DNA of 64,000 nt from Mycobacterium sp. URHD0025 (GTDB lineage Bacteria; Actinomycetota; Actinomycetes; Mycobacteriales; Mycobacteriaceae): positions 186,001 to 250,000 of the forward strand of contig NZ_AUEQ01000014.1 in the NCBI RefSeq assembly GCF_000426065.1, read 5' to 3'. Of the stretch, positions 35,655 through 43,327 are shown piece after piece. The position numbers were made by a program, and so were the translations under genes. Numbering within the stretch: position 1 is the stretch's first letter; each line of letters begins with the position of its first letter. The notes under the pieces were generated by a model that was not told where the DNA came from, did no database searches, and saw nothing but the letters and a program-made list of their open reading frames with translations.

Positions 35655-36521
35655 ATGATGAAATCTGGCCGGAGGCACGGCTGGGAACTGGGGGCAACAA
35701 ACGTGAAGGACGGGCGGCATGGCTTCATGCGACGGTGGGAACCTCGTCGTCTGAAGGTGTACTTCTGGTGCTCGGTGTTCGGGCTGTTGCTCTCCGGGGT
35801 GCCGGTCATCCTTGTCGGGACCGGCGTTTGGCCGATGGAACCCACGGGTCTGATCTTCGGGCCCGCCCTGACCGTTCCCCTCTACGTCGCGATGGCTGCA
35901 GCGTGGTGGGATGCACCGGGTGAGCAGCGCACGACGTTAGAGAAATCGAACGAGTTCCTGTTGGTGTGGATTCCGATCACTGCCTCCAGCCAGATCTTCT
36001 GGGAGCTCGTCTGGCTGGTCGGCGATCTGTTCGGCTACATGGATCTCACCGAGGAGAACCGTTGGGGATGGATGTGGTGGTTCTTCGGGGCGGCTGATAC
36101 CCGGTACCTGACCAGCGATCCGGGCCTCTTCGCGGTCGAGACATTCGTCGTGATCGGCGGGATCGTGCTCCTCGTGCAGTGGCTCAGGTTGTTGGCCGCG
36201 GGGGACGACATCAGCAAGCGCATCAACGCCTTGTGGTGGTGCTGCCTTGCCCTCGCCAACAATCTTACTGCCTTCGGGATCTACTACGTCTCCGAAGCGC
36301 GCGCGTCATTCGAACATCTCGGACAGGGTTTCTGGGGATTCGTCCTGAAGTTCGTGTTCATGAACAGCCCCTGGCTGGTCGGGCCAGCCATCTGCCTTCC
36401 GTTCATCGTCAAACAGCTCGCCTACCTGTACCGGATCAGCGGTACTCACGAACAGGTCCGCACGGGGGTCGATTCGCCGGATGTCGATAGACGCCATACG
36501 CCGGCGGGCTCGGCGTCCTAA
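35655..36521 (+). CDS. Multi-pass membrane protein resembling emopamil-binding protein (EBP/EXPERA)
   Basis: A hydrophobic protein of about 288 residues with five or so membrane segments. The middle part, FWELVWLVGDLFGY and ADTRYLTSDPGLFAVETFVV, has the spacing of acidic, Trp and Tyr residues seen in EBP-like proteins, the delta8-delta7 sterol isomerase fold. The similarity is by eye and distant, so an isomerase function is a guess. The start is uncertain: ATG at 35655, GTG at 35703 or ATG at 35727, while a TTG at 35607 sits too near its AGGAGG. The gene is divergent from the P450/COQ4-like operon. Confidence 0.65.
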   Translation: MMKSGRRHGWELGATNVKDGRHGFMRRWEPRRLKVYFWCSVFGLLLSGVPVILVGTGVWPMEPTGLIFGPALTVPLYVAMAAAWWDAPGEQRTTLEKSNEFLLVWIPITASSQIFWELVWLVGDLFGYMDLTEENRWGWMWWFFGAADTRYLTSDPGLFAVETFVVIGGIVLLVQWLRLLAAGDDISKRINALWWCCLALANNLTAFGIYYVSEARASFEHLGQGFWGFVLKFVFMNSPWLVGPAICLPFIVKQLAYLYRISGTHEQVRTGVDSPDVDRRHTPAGSAS

Positions 36522-36742
36522 GTCCAACCAGCTCCTCGAGTGCCTGCGGCACGCCGGGCAGCAATGTAAGCCTATCGGTTCGGCTGCGCGGGATATCCTC
36601 GGCGGCAGGAAGTTTCACCGGGTTCTTCGGATCCACCCTTTCGACGTCGGCGGCGCACACCACGCAACCATCCGTTGCGGAGTTGTCAATCCGCGCCGCG
36701 GCACGCCGGCGGTGATGTGCTAATGCTCTTCGACTCTGCGCA

Positions 36743-37654
36743 TCACAGCGGGTAGGCGACACCGGTGAGGTCCTCTGACACCGCCCACAGACGACGCTGC
36801 AGATCTTCGTCATGGGACTTTCTGGTGGACCGGACCAGTTTCGGAGCGCCGCGAAACCCACCAATTCCGTCCGGACCGTAGTACTTGCCTCGGCGAACCG
36901 TCGGGGCGGTGGCCGCGAGCAGCGTGGGCAGCGCCCCGGCGGCGGAGGACTGCGCCAAGAGTGGAAGAAACGGTCGGACCACGCCGGGCAGGTGACGCAT
37001 CATATCGGTGTTGGACAGGCCTGGATGGGCCGCCACCGCGATCGTCGGTTCGTTCTTGGTGGCCAACCGGCGCTGGAGTTCGTATGTGAACAGTAGATTG
37101 GCCAGCTTCGACTGAGGGTATGCCGCGTTCGGGTCGTAATGGCGCTCCCACTGCAGATCGTCGAAATGGATTGCTGCGCGCCGTTTGTGTGCGTTGCTGG
37201 CCACGGTGACGATGCGGGATCCGAGGACCGGCAGTAGGTGCTCGATGAGCAGTCCGGTCAGCGCGAAGTGGCCCAGGTGATTGGTACCGAACTGCACCTC
37301 GAATCCGTCCGAGGTGACCTGTCGGCTTTCTCTGTTCATGACGCCGGCGTTGTTGATCAGCAGGTCGATCCGCGGGTAGGCACGGCCCAATTCGTCGGCG
37401 GCGGTGCGGATTGACGCCAGGGACCCCAGATCCAATTCCTGTACGGCGACCTTGGCGGCGGGTGCCGCCTTGGTGATCCGGGCGGCCGCGGCGGTGCCTT
37501 TGGCGGTGTCGCGCACCGCCAGCACCACGTGCGCGCCGTGCGACGCCAGCGCGTGTGCGGTGTCATAACCCAGGCCGGTGTTGGCTCCGGTGACGATTGC
37601 GACCCGGCCGTTCTGGTCGGGGATGTCGGCTTCGGTCCACTTCTGCGTAGCCAC
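36743..37654 (-). CDS. Short-chain dehydrogenase/reductase (retinol dehydrogenase-like)
   Basis: A classical SDR of 303 residues from GTG 37654 (MATQKWTEADIPDQNGRVAI). It has the nucleotide-binding TGANTGLG, NNAGVM and the catalytic YPQSK motif; the catalytic Ser is in VASNAHK. It resembles the oxidoreductases of the protochlorophyllide/retinol dehydrogenase-like group common in mycobacteria. The open frame reaches far upstream to 37957, but nothing there resembles the family. The 221-base gap to the EBP-like gene (36522-36742) shows no clear gene, although a short minus-strand stretch there resembles the WS/DGAT C-terminus. Confidence 0.9.
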   Translation of the reverse strand: MATQKWTEADIPDQNGRVAIVTGANTGLGYDTAHALASHGAHVVLAVRDTAKGTAAAARITKAAPAAKVAVQELDLGSLASIRTAADELGRAYPRIDLLINNAGVMNRESRQVTSDGFEVQFGTNHLGHFALTGLLIEHLLPVLGSRIVTVASNAHKRRAAIHFDDLQWERHYDPNAAYPQSKLANLLFTYELQRRLATKNEPTIAVAAHPGLSNTDMMRHLPGVVRPFLPLLAQSSAAGALPTLLAATAPTVRRGKYYGPDGIGGFRGAPKLVRSTRKSHDEDLQRRLWAVSEDLTGVAYPL

Positions 37655-38246
37655 GGGTACGAAGATACGGCGCTCGAGGTGGGGTACAGCGGCCGGGATT
37701 AGCCAGTGCTGCTGGACTAAGCCCACGGCACAGCAGTCTGGTTCGATGCACAATTTGCCGGTCAGGCTCTCGATGATGATGCTGTCGGTGACCGGGTGCG
37801 GGACTTCAAACCGCGCCGACGCCGAGTACGAGTGCATCACGTTGAGTGGAATGTAGGTCTGGATGGCCCGAGCCGTGCCCGTCGTAGTGATGCACGCAGC
37901 TCGGCGTGGAGCAACACCGAGGGACTGCGCACCGACACCTGGTATGTCGGGTCGCAAGGCGACGATGTCGGCACGCCCGCCGCGGAGGGTTTACTGGCGT
38001 CGGCTGCGCGCCCGAGGGGTGGAACCGGGTGCGATGTACATGGTTGTCGACGATCTGACCAACGACGACATTGCCGGACAGGTGGTCGGCATGGCCGGTG
38101 TGCTGGCGCTCCTGTGAACTCCCTCAGGACACGCTGGCCCGTTGAGCCGCAGGCAGATTCGTGATGGGCCCAACCACGTCGCCGATTCGGTGGCCGACCC
38201 GCCGGAGTTGCTCGCGGTTTAGGGCTCCAAGACCGGCCCGGCCGAG
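37655..38246. other. Intergenic region, no supported gene
   Basis: About 590 bases between the SDR start and the WS/DGAT stop. A plus-strand frame ending at 38117 has a protein-like tail (GAMYMVVDDLTNDDIAGQVV), but it has no start with a ribosome binding site and no recognised family, so it may be the remnant of a lost gene. No terminator hairpin of the strength seen elsewhere was noticed. Confidence 0.5.
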
Positions 38247-39623
38247 CTAAGCGTTCAGTAGTTCTTCGAGTGCCTGCGGCACAGCCTCCGCCAGTTCCCA
38301 GATGTCCGGGATCAACGACGGGCAGCCCACGAGACCGATCCCGACGGCATCGTTGAGGGTCGAGGCGGTGATGTTGAGCCCGATCTGGTTGACGATAGGC
38401 CCGAAAGGATAGTTGACGATGATCGGTGCACCCAGAATGTGCTCCTGAAACCCTCGTACGTTCGAGAACGTCAGATTGACGGGAGGCTGCCGTTTTCCGA
38501 TACCGGTCTTTTCGAAGAATTTCACCACATTTCGGAAGAGGGTCGGCACCAACTGTGCCCAGTCCTCGAGAAGGGTCGAACCGATGGCTGAAATATGTTC
38601 CTGCCCAATTAGATTTGTCCTCGCGATCGCTGCGACCCGTTCCACCGGATCGGCTTGGCTGGTGTGAATGGAACAAAACATCGGGGTGAGTTGATTGCGA
38701 GCCGGTCGGTTCGGGTCGTAGTGCGACACCGGTATTCCGGCAACCAGGTCTTTGTCGGGGAGCGCCGAGTGTGCCGTGAGGTATCGCGTGAGTGCACCGG
38801 AGACAATCGCGGTCAGGATGTCGTTGGCCTTGACGCCGAACTTGCTCTTGGCCGCCTCGATGTCCTTCAACTCGACGTGGACGTAGGCAACCTCGCGCGT
38901 GGGATCGATGTCGCCGTTGAAAAGGGTTCTCGGCGCGGCGAACCAACTGCTCATGGCCTTCCCGAACTTCATCCGACGGATGGTCCTCGACAGCGCCACT
39001 ACCGTTCGCGGCAACACGCTGGTCAGGAAGAACCACGGACGTCGAAAAATCTGCCCGATCCCTTGGATCGCAACCTGTCGGGCGGTCCATTCCCCGAAAC
39101 CCCCTGCTTGTTCGGCCGGTGGGCTTTCGTCGTACAACTTGGCCCACAGGTCGCCAGAAGTAACCCCGTCGGCGAAAACATGGTGCGTGCGGACGAGCGC
39201 GCCGATGCGCCCATTGACGCGCGGGTCGGTGCCCGAAATCCCCTCGATGATCGTGATATCCCACAACGGCCGGCTGCGGTCCATGGGTTCGGCGACCAGA
39301 CGCGCGGCGACTTCGCACAATTCGGCGTGGCCACCCGGTGCGGCCACCACGACGCGATGCACGTGCCGGTCGATGTCGAAATCAGGGTCGTCCACCCACG
39401 CCGGTGTCCCGAAATTCAGCCGGGTGTCGATCAGCCTCGCGCGGAACTCGGGCAGCAGCTGGGCGTGTGCGTCCAGCTTGGCTCGGAACTTCTCGAAGCT
39501 GTAACCGCCGGGCAGCGCAGACACATCGAGTTCCGCAAGTGAACACGAGTGCAACGGCTGCGCGGAGACTTCCATCCGCAGGAACGCCGTGTCGATTCCA
39601 GCGAGCCGATGGATGGTCGTCAT
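38247..39623 (-). CDS. Wax ester synthase/diacylglycerol acyltransferase (WS/DGAT)
   Basis: A 458-residue WS/DGAT enzyme that transfers an acyl group from acyl-CoA to an alcohol or diacylglycerol. The active-site motif is HHVFADG (His147, His148, Asp152). PLWDITIIEG before it, KANDILTAIV in the middle and NLTFSNVRG plus YPFGPIV in the C-terminal half are family features. In mycobacteria such enzymes make triacylglycerol, wax esters or acylated secondary products. Inside this segment it could acylate the oxidised and methylated product of the neighbouring genes before MmpL export. Confidence 0.94.
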   Translation of the reverse strand: MTTIHRLAGIDTAFLRMEVSAQPLHSCSLAELDVSALPGGYSFEKFRAKLDAHAQLLPEFRARLIDTRLNFGTPAWVDDPDFDIDRHVHRVVVAAPGGHAELCEVAARLVAEPMDRSRPLWDITIIEGISGTDPRVNGRIGALVRTHHVFADGVTSGDLWAKLYDESPPAEQAGGFGEWTARQVAIQGIGQIFRRPWFFLTSVLPRTVVALSRTIRRMKFGKAMSSWFAAPRTLFNGDIDPTREVAYVHVELKDIEAAKSKFGVKANDILTAIVSGALTRYLTAHSALPDKDLVAGIPVSHYDPNRPARNQLTPMFCSIHTSQADPVERVAAIARTNLIGQEHISAIGSTLLEDWAQLVPTLFRNVVKFFEKTGIGKRQPPVNLTFSNVRGFQEHILGAPIIVNYPFGPIVNQIGLNITASTLNDAVGIGLVGCPSLIPDIWELAEAVPQALEELLNA

Positions 39624-40335
39624 GCTTGTGCGCCCCCGCCCGAATTCGCGATTCCGAGTCTCACAAAGGGAGTCTCTTCACTGCAAGAGCAGTGAATCAC
39701 GCTACGTGTGCGGTTAGCAAGAAAGTTGTCCGGATTTGGGTGTCGGACAGTGAGATTCGAGCCGCCGAACGATCTAGGGGTACGAGCTGCCGCCGCAGCA
39801 ACGGGAAGTCCCTCCACTCCAGCACCGCATCCGCGAATACGAATCAGATTGCGTCGGCATCGATTTGCACCTAGGTCTGGTCGGACCGGCATAAGGATGC
39901 AGGCCGGCGGCGCCGCCACTGTGGCGGCAGGCTACTTCTAGGCGCGCATTCCACTGACATCGGTCAATGTTATGACACGTCGGTAGAGCTGGACCGAGAT
40001 CGAATGCTTTCGTCGGCGATGTCGAGCTGGGCCGATATCGGAGGATCCTCCTACCCGTCGTTGATGGATAAGCCACCTCTGGCGCCGAACCGGCGGTCAC
40101 ATTTAGTGGTAAACGTACTTTTGAAGGTGCTTCAACGTCACCTTGTACCGACGTCACACCTGGATGCATGGCGGAAAAAAATGGTGTGCCTGAGCGTCAT
40201 AACGTGATCATTTCAGAGGTGGTGTTATCAGGGGCGTTCGTCCTACGCTAGTGAATCTGCGTGTCAGGTTGAGAACTTGAAGACTGCCGCTCCACGGGGC
40301 TGTGGTGCTATGGGAGGACTGGGCTGGGTTCCATC
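39624..40335. other. Non-coding stretch at the right end of the inserted segment
   Basis: About 700 bases without a credible gene on either strand. Base composition is visibly more AT-rich than the flanks in parts (for example 40080-40260). It ends at a P450 remnant. It may hold the promoter of the WS/DGAT gene near 39624-39720 and otherwise decayed sequence. Confidence 0.5.
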
Positions 40336-40425
40336 GGGATGAAAATGACCCTAGTCAGCTACCTTGATCACGTTGACGACGTGACGGTCCGTAACCACAC
40401 TCGGTGTCCGAAACAGGAGTTGCAC
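40336..40425 (+). pseudogene. Remnant of a cytochrome P450 N-terminal region
   Basis: About 30 codons, beginning GMKMTLVSYLDHVDDVTVRN, align with the P450 segment GWTMTLLSHPDHVDHVMTRH of the intact gene at 34097-35485 and with the same region of the frameshifted copy at 27203. No start, frame or downstream P450 sequence remains. It directly precedes the right copy of the 94-bp repeat. Confidence 0.65.
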
Positions 40426-40440
40426 GCACCTGTGTCTGTC

Positions 40441-40534
40441 GGTGGTCGTCGGGTTCGAGGCCGTCGGACACCGGCACGCCGCCGAGATCGTCGGCCGGCG
40501 CCTGGAGAGTCACTTGCCGGGGTGAGCTTCGGGG
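40441..40534 (+). repeat. 94-bp direct repeat, right copy
   Basis: An exact copy of 27029-27122. Here the ltrA 3' end is cut off from its gene and overlaps the 3' end of the minus-strand MFS gene, whose stop codon (complement of 40510-40512) lies within it. The MFS C-terminus is therefore partly encoded by the repeat, as it would be if ltrA and the MFS gene had been neighbours before the insertion. Confidence 0.95.
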
Positions 40535-41802
40535 TGAGGGTCGGGGTGAGGGTCGAAGCCCTCCAACAGCATTCGTTCCTGCTCGGCGGCCAACAGTCGT
40601 CGGGTCTTGGTGCGGGTGATCAGGATTCCGATGGTGGCCAGGATCCACACCGCGTATTGCACGCACCAGGCCAGGCGGAACGACGCGAAGGAGTAGCTGT
40701 CGGTGCCGGACAGGATCAGGCCCATGGCCTGCATCACCAGCAGTGCCGCCAGGAACCCGCCCATGTTCACCATGCCCTGGGCGGTGCCGAGCGTATGGCT
40801 CGGATTGAAGGTACGGGCGAAGTCGAACCCGACCATCGAACCGGGACCGCCCACCGAGATGACGACGATGAGCACCACCAACAACCAGACCGGCGCCGGT
40901 CCGGGCAGGGCCAGCACCACGGTCCACACCAGGGCGTTGCTGGCGATGATCCAGAGCACCAGACGTGACCTGCGGTGCGGATGGCGACCGGTGAATACGC
41001 CGATCATGATTCCGGCCGAGATGGCGGCCACCACCGAGATGGTCAGTAGCGAACCTGCCGCGGTTTCTGAAAGTCCCTGAGCCACTGTCAGATACGGCAC
41101 GCCCCACATCAGCGCGAACACCGTGACAGAGAACTGGGTGCCCATGTGGGTGAAGAATCCGAGCCTGGTGCCGGGACGTAACCAGACGGTTTTGATGCGG
41201 GACAGGGTGGTGTGCAGAGAGATCGGCTCGGATGTCAGCGCCGAACCATGCGGGGTGTTGCGGATCAGGGCCAACGCCAACACGATCACCACCAGCCCGA
41301 ACGCCGCGACCGACAGATACGCCGGTGTCCACCCGGATCCGGTGAGGATCGCGAGGAACGGCACTGCGGAGAGAACCTGACCGAGCTGCCCGCAGATGCC
41401 CGTCAACTGGGCCACCAGCGGGACCCGCGCGGGCTCGAACCAATATGGCACAAGCCGCAGAACCGAGATGAAGGTCAATGCGTCGCCGAGGCCGACGATG
41501 GCCCGTGCACCGATTGCCGCGGGCAGTGACTCGCTCAGCGCGAGCACCAGCTGGCCGGCCGTCATCAGCGCGGCCCCGCAGACGATGAGCACCCGGGATC
41601 CGAAGCGGTCCAACAGCAAGCCGGCGGGTACCTGGGCGGCGGCGTAGACGATCACCTGCAGCACGACGAACGTGGACAGCACACTCGGGCTCGCGGCAAA
41701 TCTGTCTGCGGCCTGCAGGCCCGAGACGCCGAGGGTCGTGCGGTCGAGGACGGCGATGATGTACGCCAGTAGCCCGGTGGCCCACACGATCCAGGGACGC
41801 AC
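40510..41802 (-). CDS. Major facilitator superfamily transporter
   Basis: A 430-residue MFS permease with about 12 membrane segments. Start at GTG 41802 (MRPWIVWATGLLAYIIAVLD), with AAAGGTG upstream. The helix 2-3 loop LLLDRFGSRV and helix 4 resemble sugar-phosphate/anion or nitrate-type MFS proteins, but the substrate is unknown. Its last residues, rich in His and Pro (DPHPDPHPEAHPGK), are read through the 94-bp repeat. It is divergent from the MerR gene at 42122. Confidence 0.9.
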   Translation of the reverse strand: MRPWIVWATGLLAYIIAVLDRTTLGVSGLQAADRFAASPSVLSTFVVLQVIVYAAAQVPAGLLLDRFGSRVLIVCGAALMTAGQLVLALSESLPAAIGARAIVGLGDALTFISVLRLVPYWFEPARVPLVAQLTGICGQLGQVLSAVPFLAILTGSGWTPAYLSVAAFGLVVIVLALALIRNTPHGSALTSEPISLHTTLSRIKTVWLRPGTRLGFFTHMGTQFSVTVFALMWGVPYLTVAQGLSETAAGSLLTISVVAAISAGIMIGVFTGRHPHRRSRLVLWIIASNALVWTVVLALPGPAPVWLLVVLIVVISVGGPGSMVGFDFARTFNPSHTLGTAQGMVNMGGFLAALLVMQAMGLILSGTDSYSFASFRLAWCVQYAVWILATIGILITRTKTRRLLAAEQERMLLEGFDPHPDPHPEAHPGK

Positions 41803-41816
41803 GCGGGCACCTTTCG

Positions 41817-41987
41817 TCAAATGTTCTCTCGGCGGCAGACGTACATGTTCTCGCACTCGTGGGCGGCGATGCGACCGGCGTGCATTGCCGCGGTGGTGCA
41901 TTTGGTCTCGATGCGGCCTTTATCGTGGACGATCGAGTTGGCTGAAATTGCACACTCGTGTGCAGTATGAGACGGGTGGTGCGGCAT
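41817..41987 (-). CDS. Possible Cys/His-rich small ORF upstream of the MFS gene
   Basis: A 56-residue minus-strand frame from ATG 41987 to TGA 41817. The product contains two AHEC units and ends HECENMYVCRRENI, with four Cys and seven or so His, which would suit metal binding. The ribosome binding site is weak. The frame includes the palindrome TGCACAC-TC-GTGTGCA at 41949-41964, which may instead be an operator in the divergent MFS/MerR promoter. Whether this is coding is uncertain. Confidence 0.35.
   Translation of the reverse strand: MPHHPSHTAHECAISANSIVHDKGRIETKCTTAAMHAGRIAAHECENMYVCRRENI
41949..41964. promoter_or_regulatory. Inverted repeat between MFS and merR genes
   Basis: TGCACAC-TC-GTGTGCA has perfect 7-bp arms. 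It is 158 bases upstream of the MerR start and about 150 bases upstream of the MFS start. MerR regulators bind dyads in their own promoter region, so this is a candidate site; the -10 and -35 elements around it are not clear. Confidence 0.4.
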
Positions 41988-42121
41988 ATGACCTGATAGC
42001 CGGGCTGCTCGTGGAGCTCGCGACAGCGGGGAGAGAAGTTTCACGAATTCGCTCGCAGCTTTAATCGCGGAGTAGGGTGTCGGCATGAATCGCTGTTCAA
42101 TCCGACGCGGAGGACGTCGGC

Positions 42122-42736
42122 TTGGTTGAGTATCGCCTCGAAGACCTGGCGCGCATTTCCGGCGTCAGCGCTCGCAATATCCGCGCATACCGCGAGCGCG
42201 GATTGTTGGATTCTCCGCGGCGCGTCGGACGCTCGGCGTATTACGGTGAACGGCACCTGGCTCAGTTGGCAGCGATCAGCCAGCTACTGGCCAAGGGTTA
42301 CAACTCGGCGCACATCGCGGAGTTCTTCGAGGGTCTGCGCAGCGGCAAGGACCTGCCCGAAACCCTTGGAATCCAAGGCGCGGACTGGTCCCGGCCGAAA
42401 ACTCTGACGGCGGAGGTGGATCCGGCCGACGATGATGTCCGCGCGCTCGTGGAGTTCGGATTGGTCCGCATCGTCGAGGGCTCCGTCGAGGTGCCCGATC
42501 CGGCATTGGCCGCGCTGGTCACCGGCGCCGAGGACCAACGGCGCTGCATCCGGATCGTGGCCCACCTCGCCCGGTCGACGGATGCGGCGGTCGACAGGGT
42601 CGCCGAGTCGGTTGTCGCCGCACTCGCCGAATGCCGTGGCGCCGTTTCCGATACCCGGCTGCGTGAGCTGGCCCGGATCGTGGTGTCGGTCCGGGTGGAT
42701 CGGGCGCTGCAAGGCGCCTTCGCCGCCGCTGATTGA
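42122..42736 (+). CDS. MerR family transcriptional regulator
   Basis: A 204-residue MerR-type regulator. The N-terminal winged helix is canonical (YRLEDLARISGVSARNIRAY, then RERGLLDSPRRVGR), followed by a helical effector domain without the Cys cluster of metal-sensing members. The start is a TTG at 42122 preceded by GGAGG at eight bases. It lies between the MFS gene and fas and could regulate either neighbour; a link to fas is not evident. Confidence 0.9.
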   Translation: MVEYRLEDLARISGVSARNIRAYRERGLLDSPRRVGRSAYYGERHLAQLAAISQLLAKGYNSAHIAEFFEGLRSGKDLPETLGIQGADWSRPKTLTAEVDPADDDVRALVEFGLVRIVEGSVEVPDPALAALVTGAEDQRRCIRIVAHLARSTDAAVDRVAESVVAALAECRGAVSDTRLRELARIVVSVRVDRALQGAFAAAD

Positions 42737-43327
42737 TCGGCTCCGGCCTTCCGGGTTTCACGGTATTCACGCCACGATTTTGGCGGTGGAACTGAAATAG
42801 TTACCGGTGAGTAAGATAATCCAGCAAACTTTCTGCTCGGACGCGCGAGATTCGCTAGACAGAATCGGCCGGATTGTCTGCTGGGTCGAGGTCACTTCCG
42901 GGCTCTGGATGTGGCGGAAAATTTAGATAACGATTCGATAACAATACTGCCTTGATCTGCGCAGTTATCCCTACTCGACCGTAACCACCTGCCAACAGGA
43001 CGTTTGTCCCGAATGGCTTTGACGGCCAGTCGGCGCCGCGTAACGTTACCGGCGGTTACCCATGCGTAGAACTCGCCAGTAACCAATCTGAGCGGAAACC
43101 GCCCACTGCCTCTTATGACACTCTTAGTACGGCGGGAATGCGAGCGACACCGTCCGGAGAGCTCCGGCGGCCCGCGTTCCAGCCTGATTCGACGCTGAAT
43201 CGCCGTTGGCCTGTCGCCGGGCAGCCACACCGCCCCAGACATGCAGACAGACACCTGACACCGCACGCGACAGCCATCCGCGACAACATCACCGCAGAAC
43301 CACAGCAGCACCGAGGAGATAGCGCCA
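42737..43327. promoter_or_regulatory. fas: fas upstream region with GTAAC repeats
   Basis: A 590-base non-coding region before fas. It contains the perfect palindrome GTAACGTTAC at 43040-43049, followed by GGTTACC at 43054-43060 and AGTAACC at 43078-43084. Three GTAAC-type half-sites in 45 bases suggest a multi-site operator. In other mycobacteria fas is activated by the TetR-family regulator FasR bound to repeats upstream of the gene; assigning these repeats to FasR is inference. The ribosome binding site GAGGAG precedes the GTG start of fas. Confidence 0.45.

Larger units (their letters stand above)
27029..40534. mobile_element. 13.4-kb inserted segment bounded by 94-bp direct repeats
   Basis: The segment between the two copies of the ltrA 3' end carries a self-contained gene set: a P450 pseudogene, methyltransferase, MmpL-like exporter, Rieske oxygenase, COQ4-like protein, P450, EBP-like membrane protein, SDR, WS/DGAT and a P450 remnant. 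On removal of one repeat and the segment, ltrA and the MFS gene become directly convergent with a 16-base overlap, which is a credible ancestral arrangement. No integrase, transposase or terminal inverted repeats were seen, so the mechanism is open: homologous exchange, a lost integrase, or a tandem-duplication origin. Confidence 0.75.

Noticed and set aside
36508..36560. Minus-strand stretch resembling the WS/DGAT C-terminus (PQALEEL) beside the EBP-like gene
   Set aside because: Only about 18 bases match closely (17 of 18), too little to call a pseudogene; possibly a duplication scar.
37863..38117. Plus-strand frame ending LTNDDIAGQVVGMAGVLALL
   Set aside because: The tail looks protein-like, but there is no ribosome binding site, the N-terminal part is Arg/Pro-rich, and no family was recognised, so it was not called as a gene.
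37837..39318. A 493-codon minus-strand frame across the WS/DGAT gene and the gap before it
   Set aside because: It is in another frame of the same strand as a well-supported acyltransferase, with Arg/Pro-rich composition and no family resemblance.
27029..40534. Insertion sequence or prophage as the source of the inserted segment
   Set aside because: No transposase, integrase, phage structural gene or terminal inverted repeats were found, and the direct repeats are 94 bp, too long for IS target duplications.
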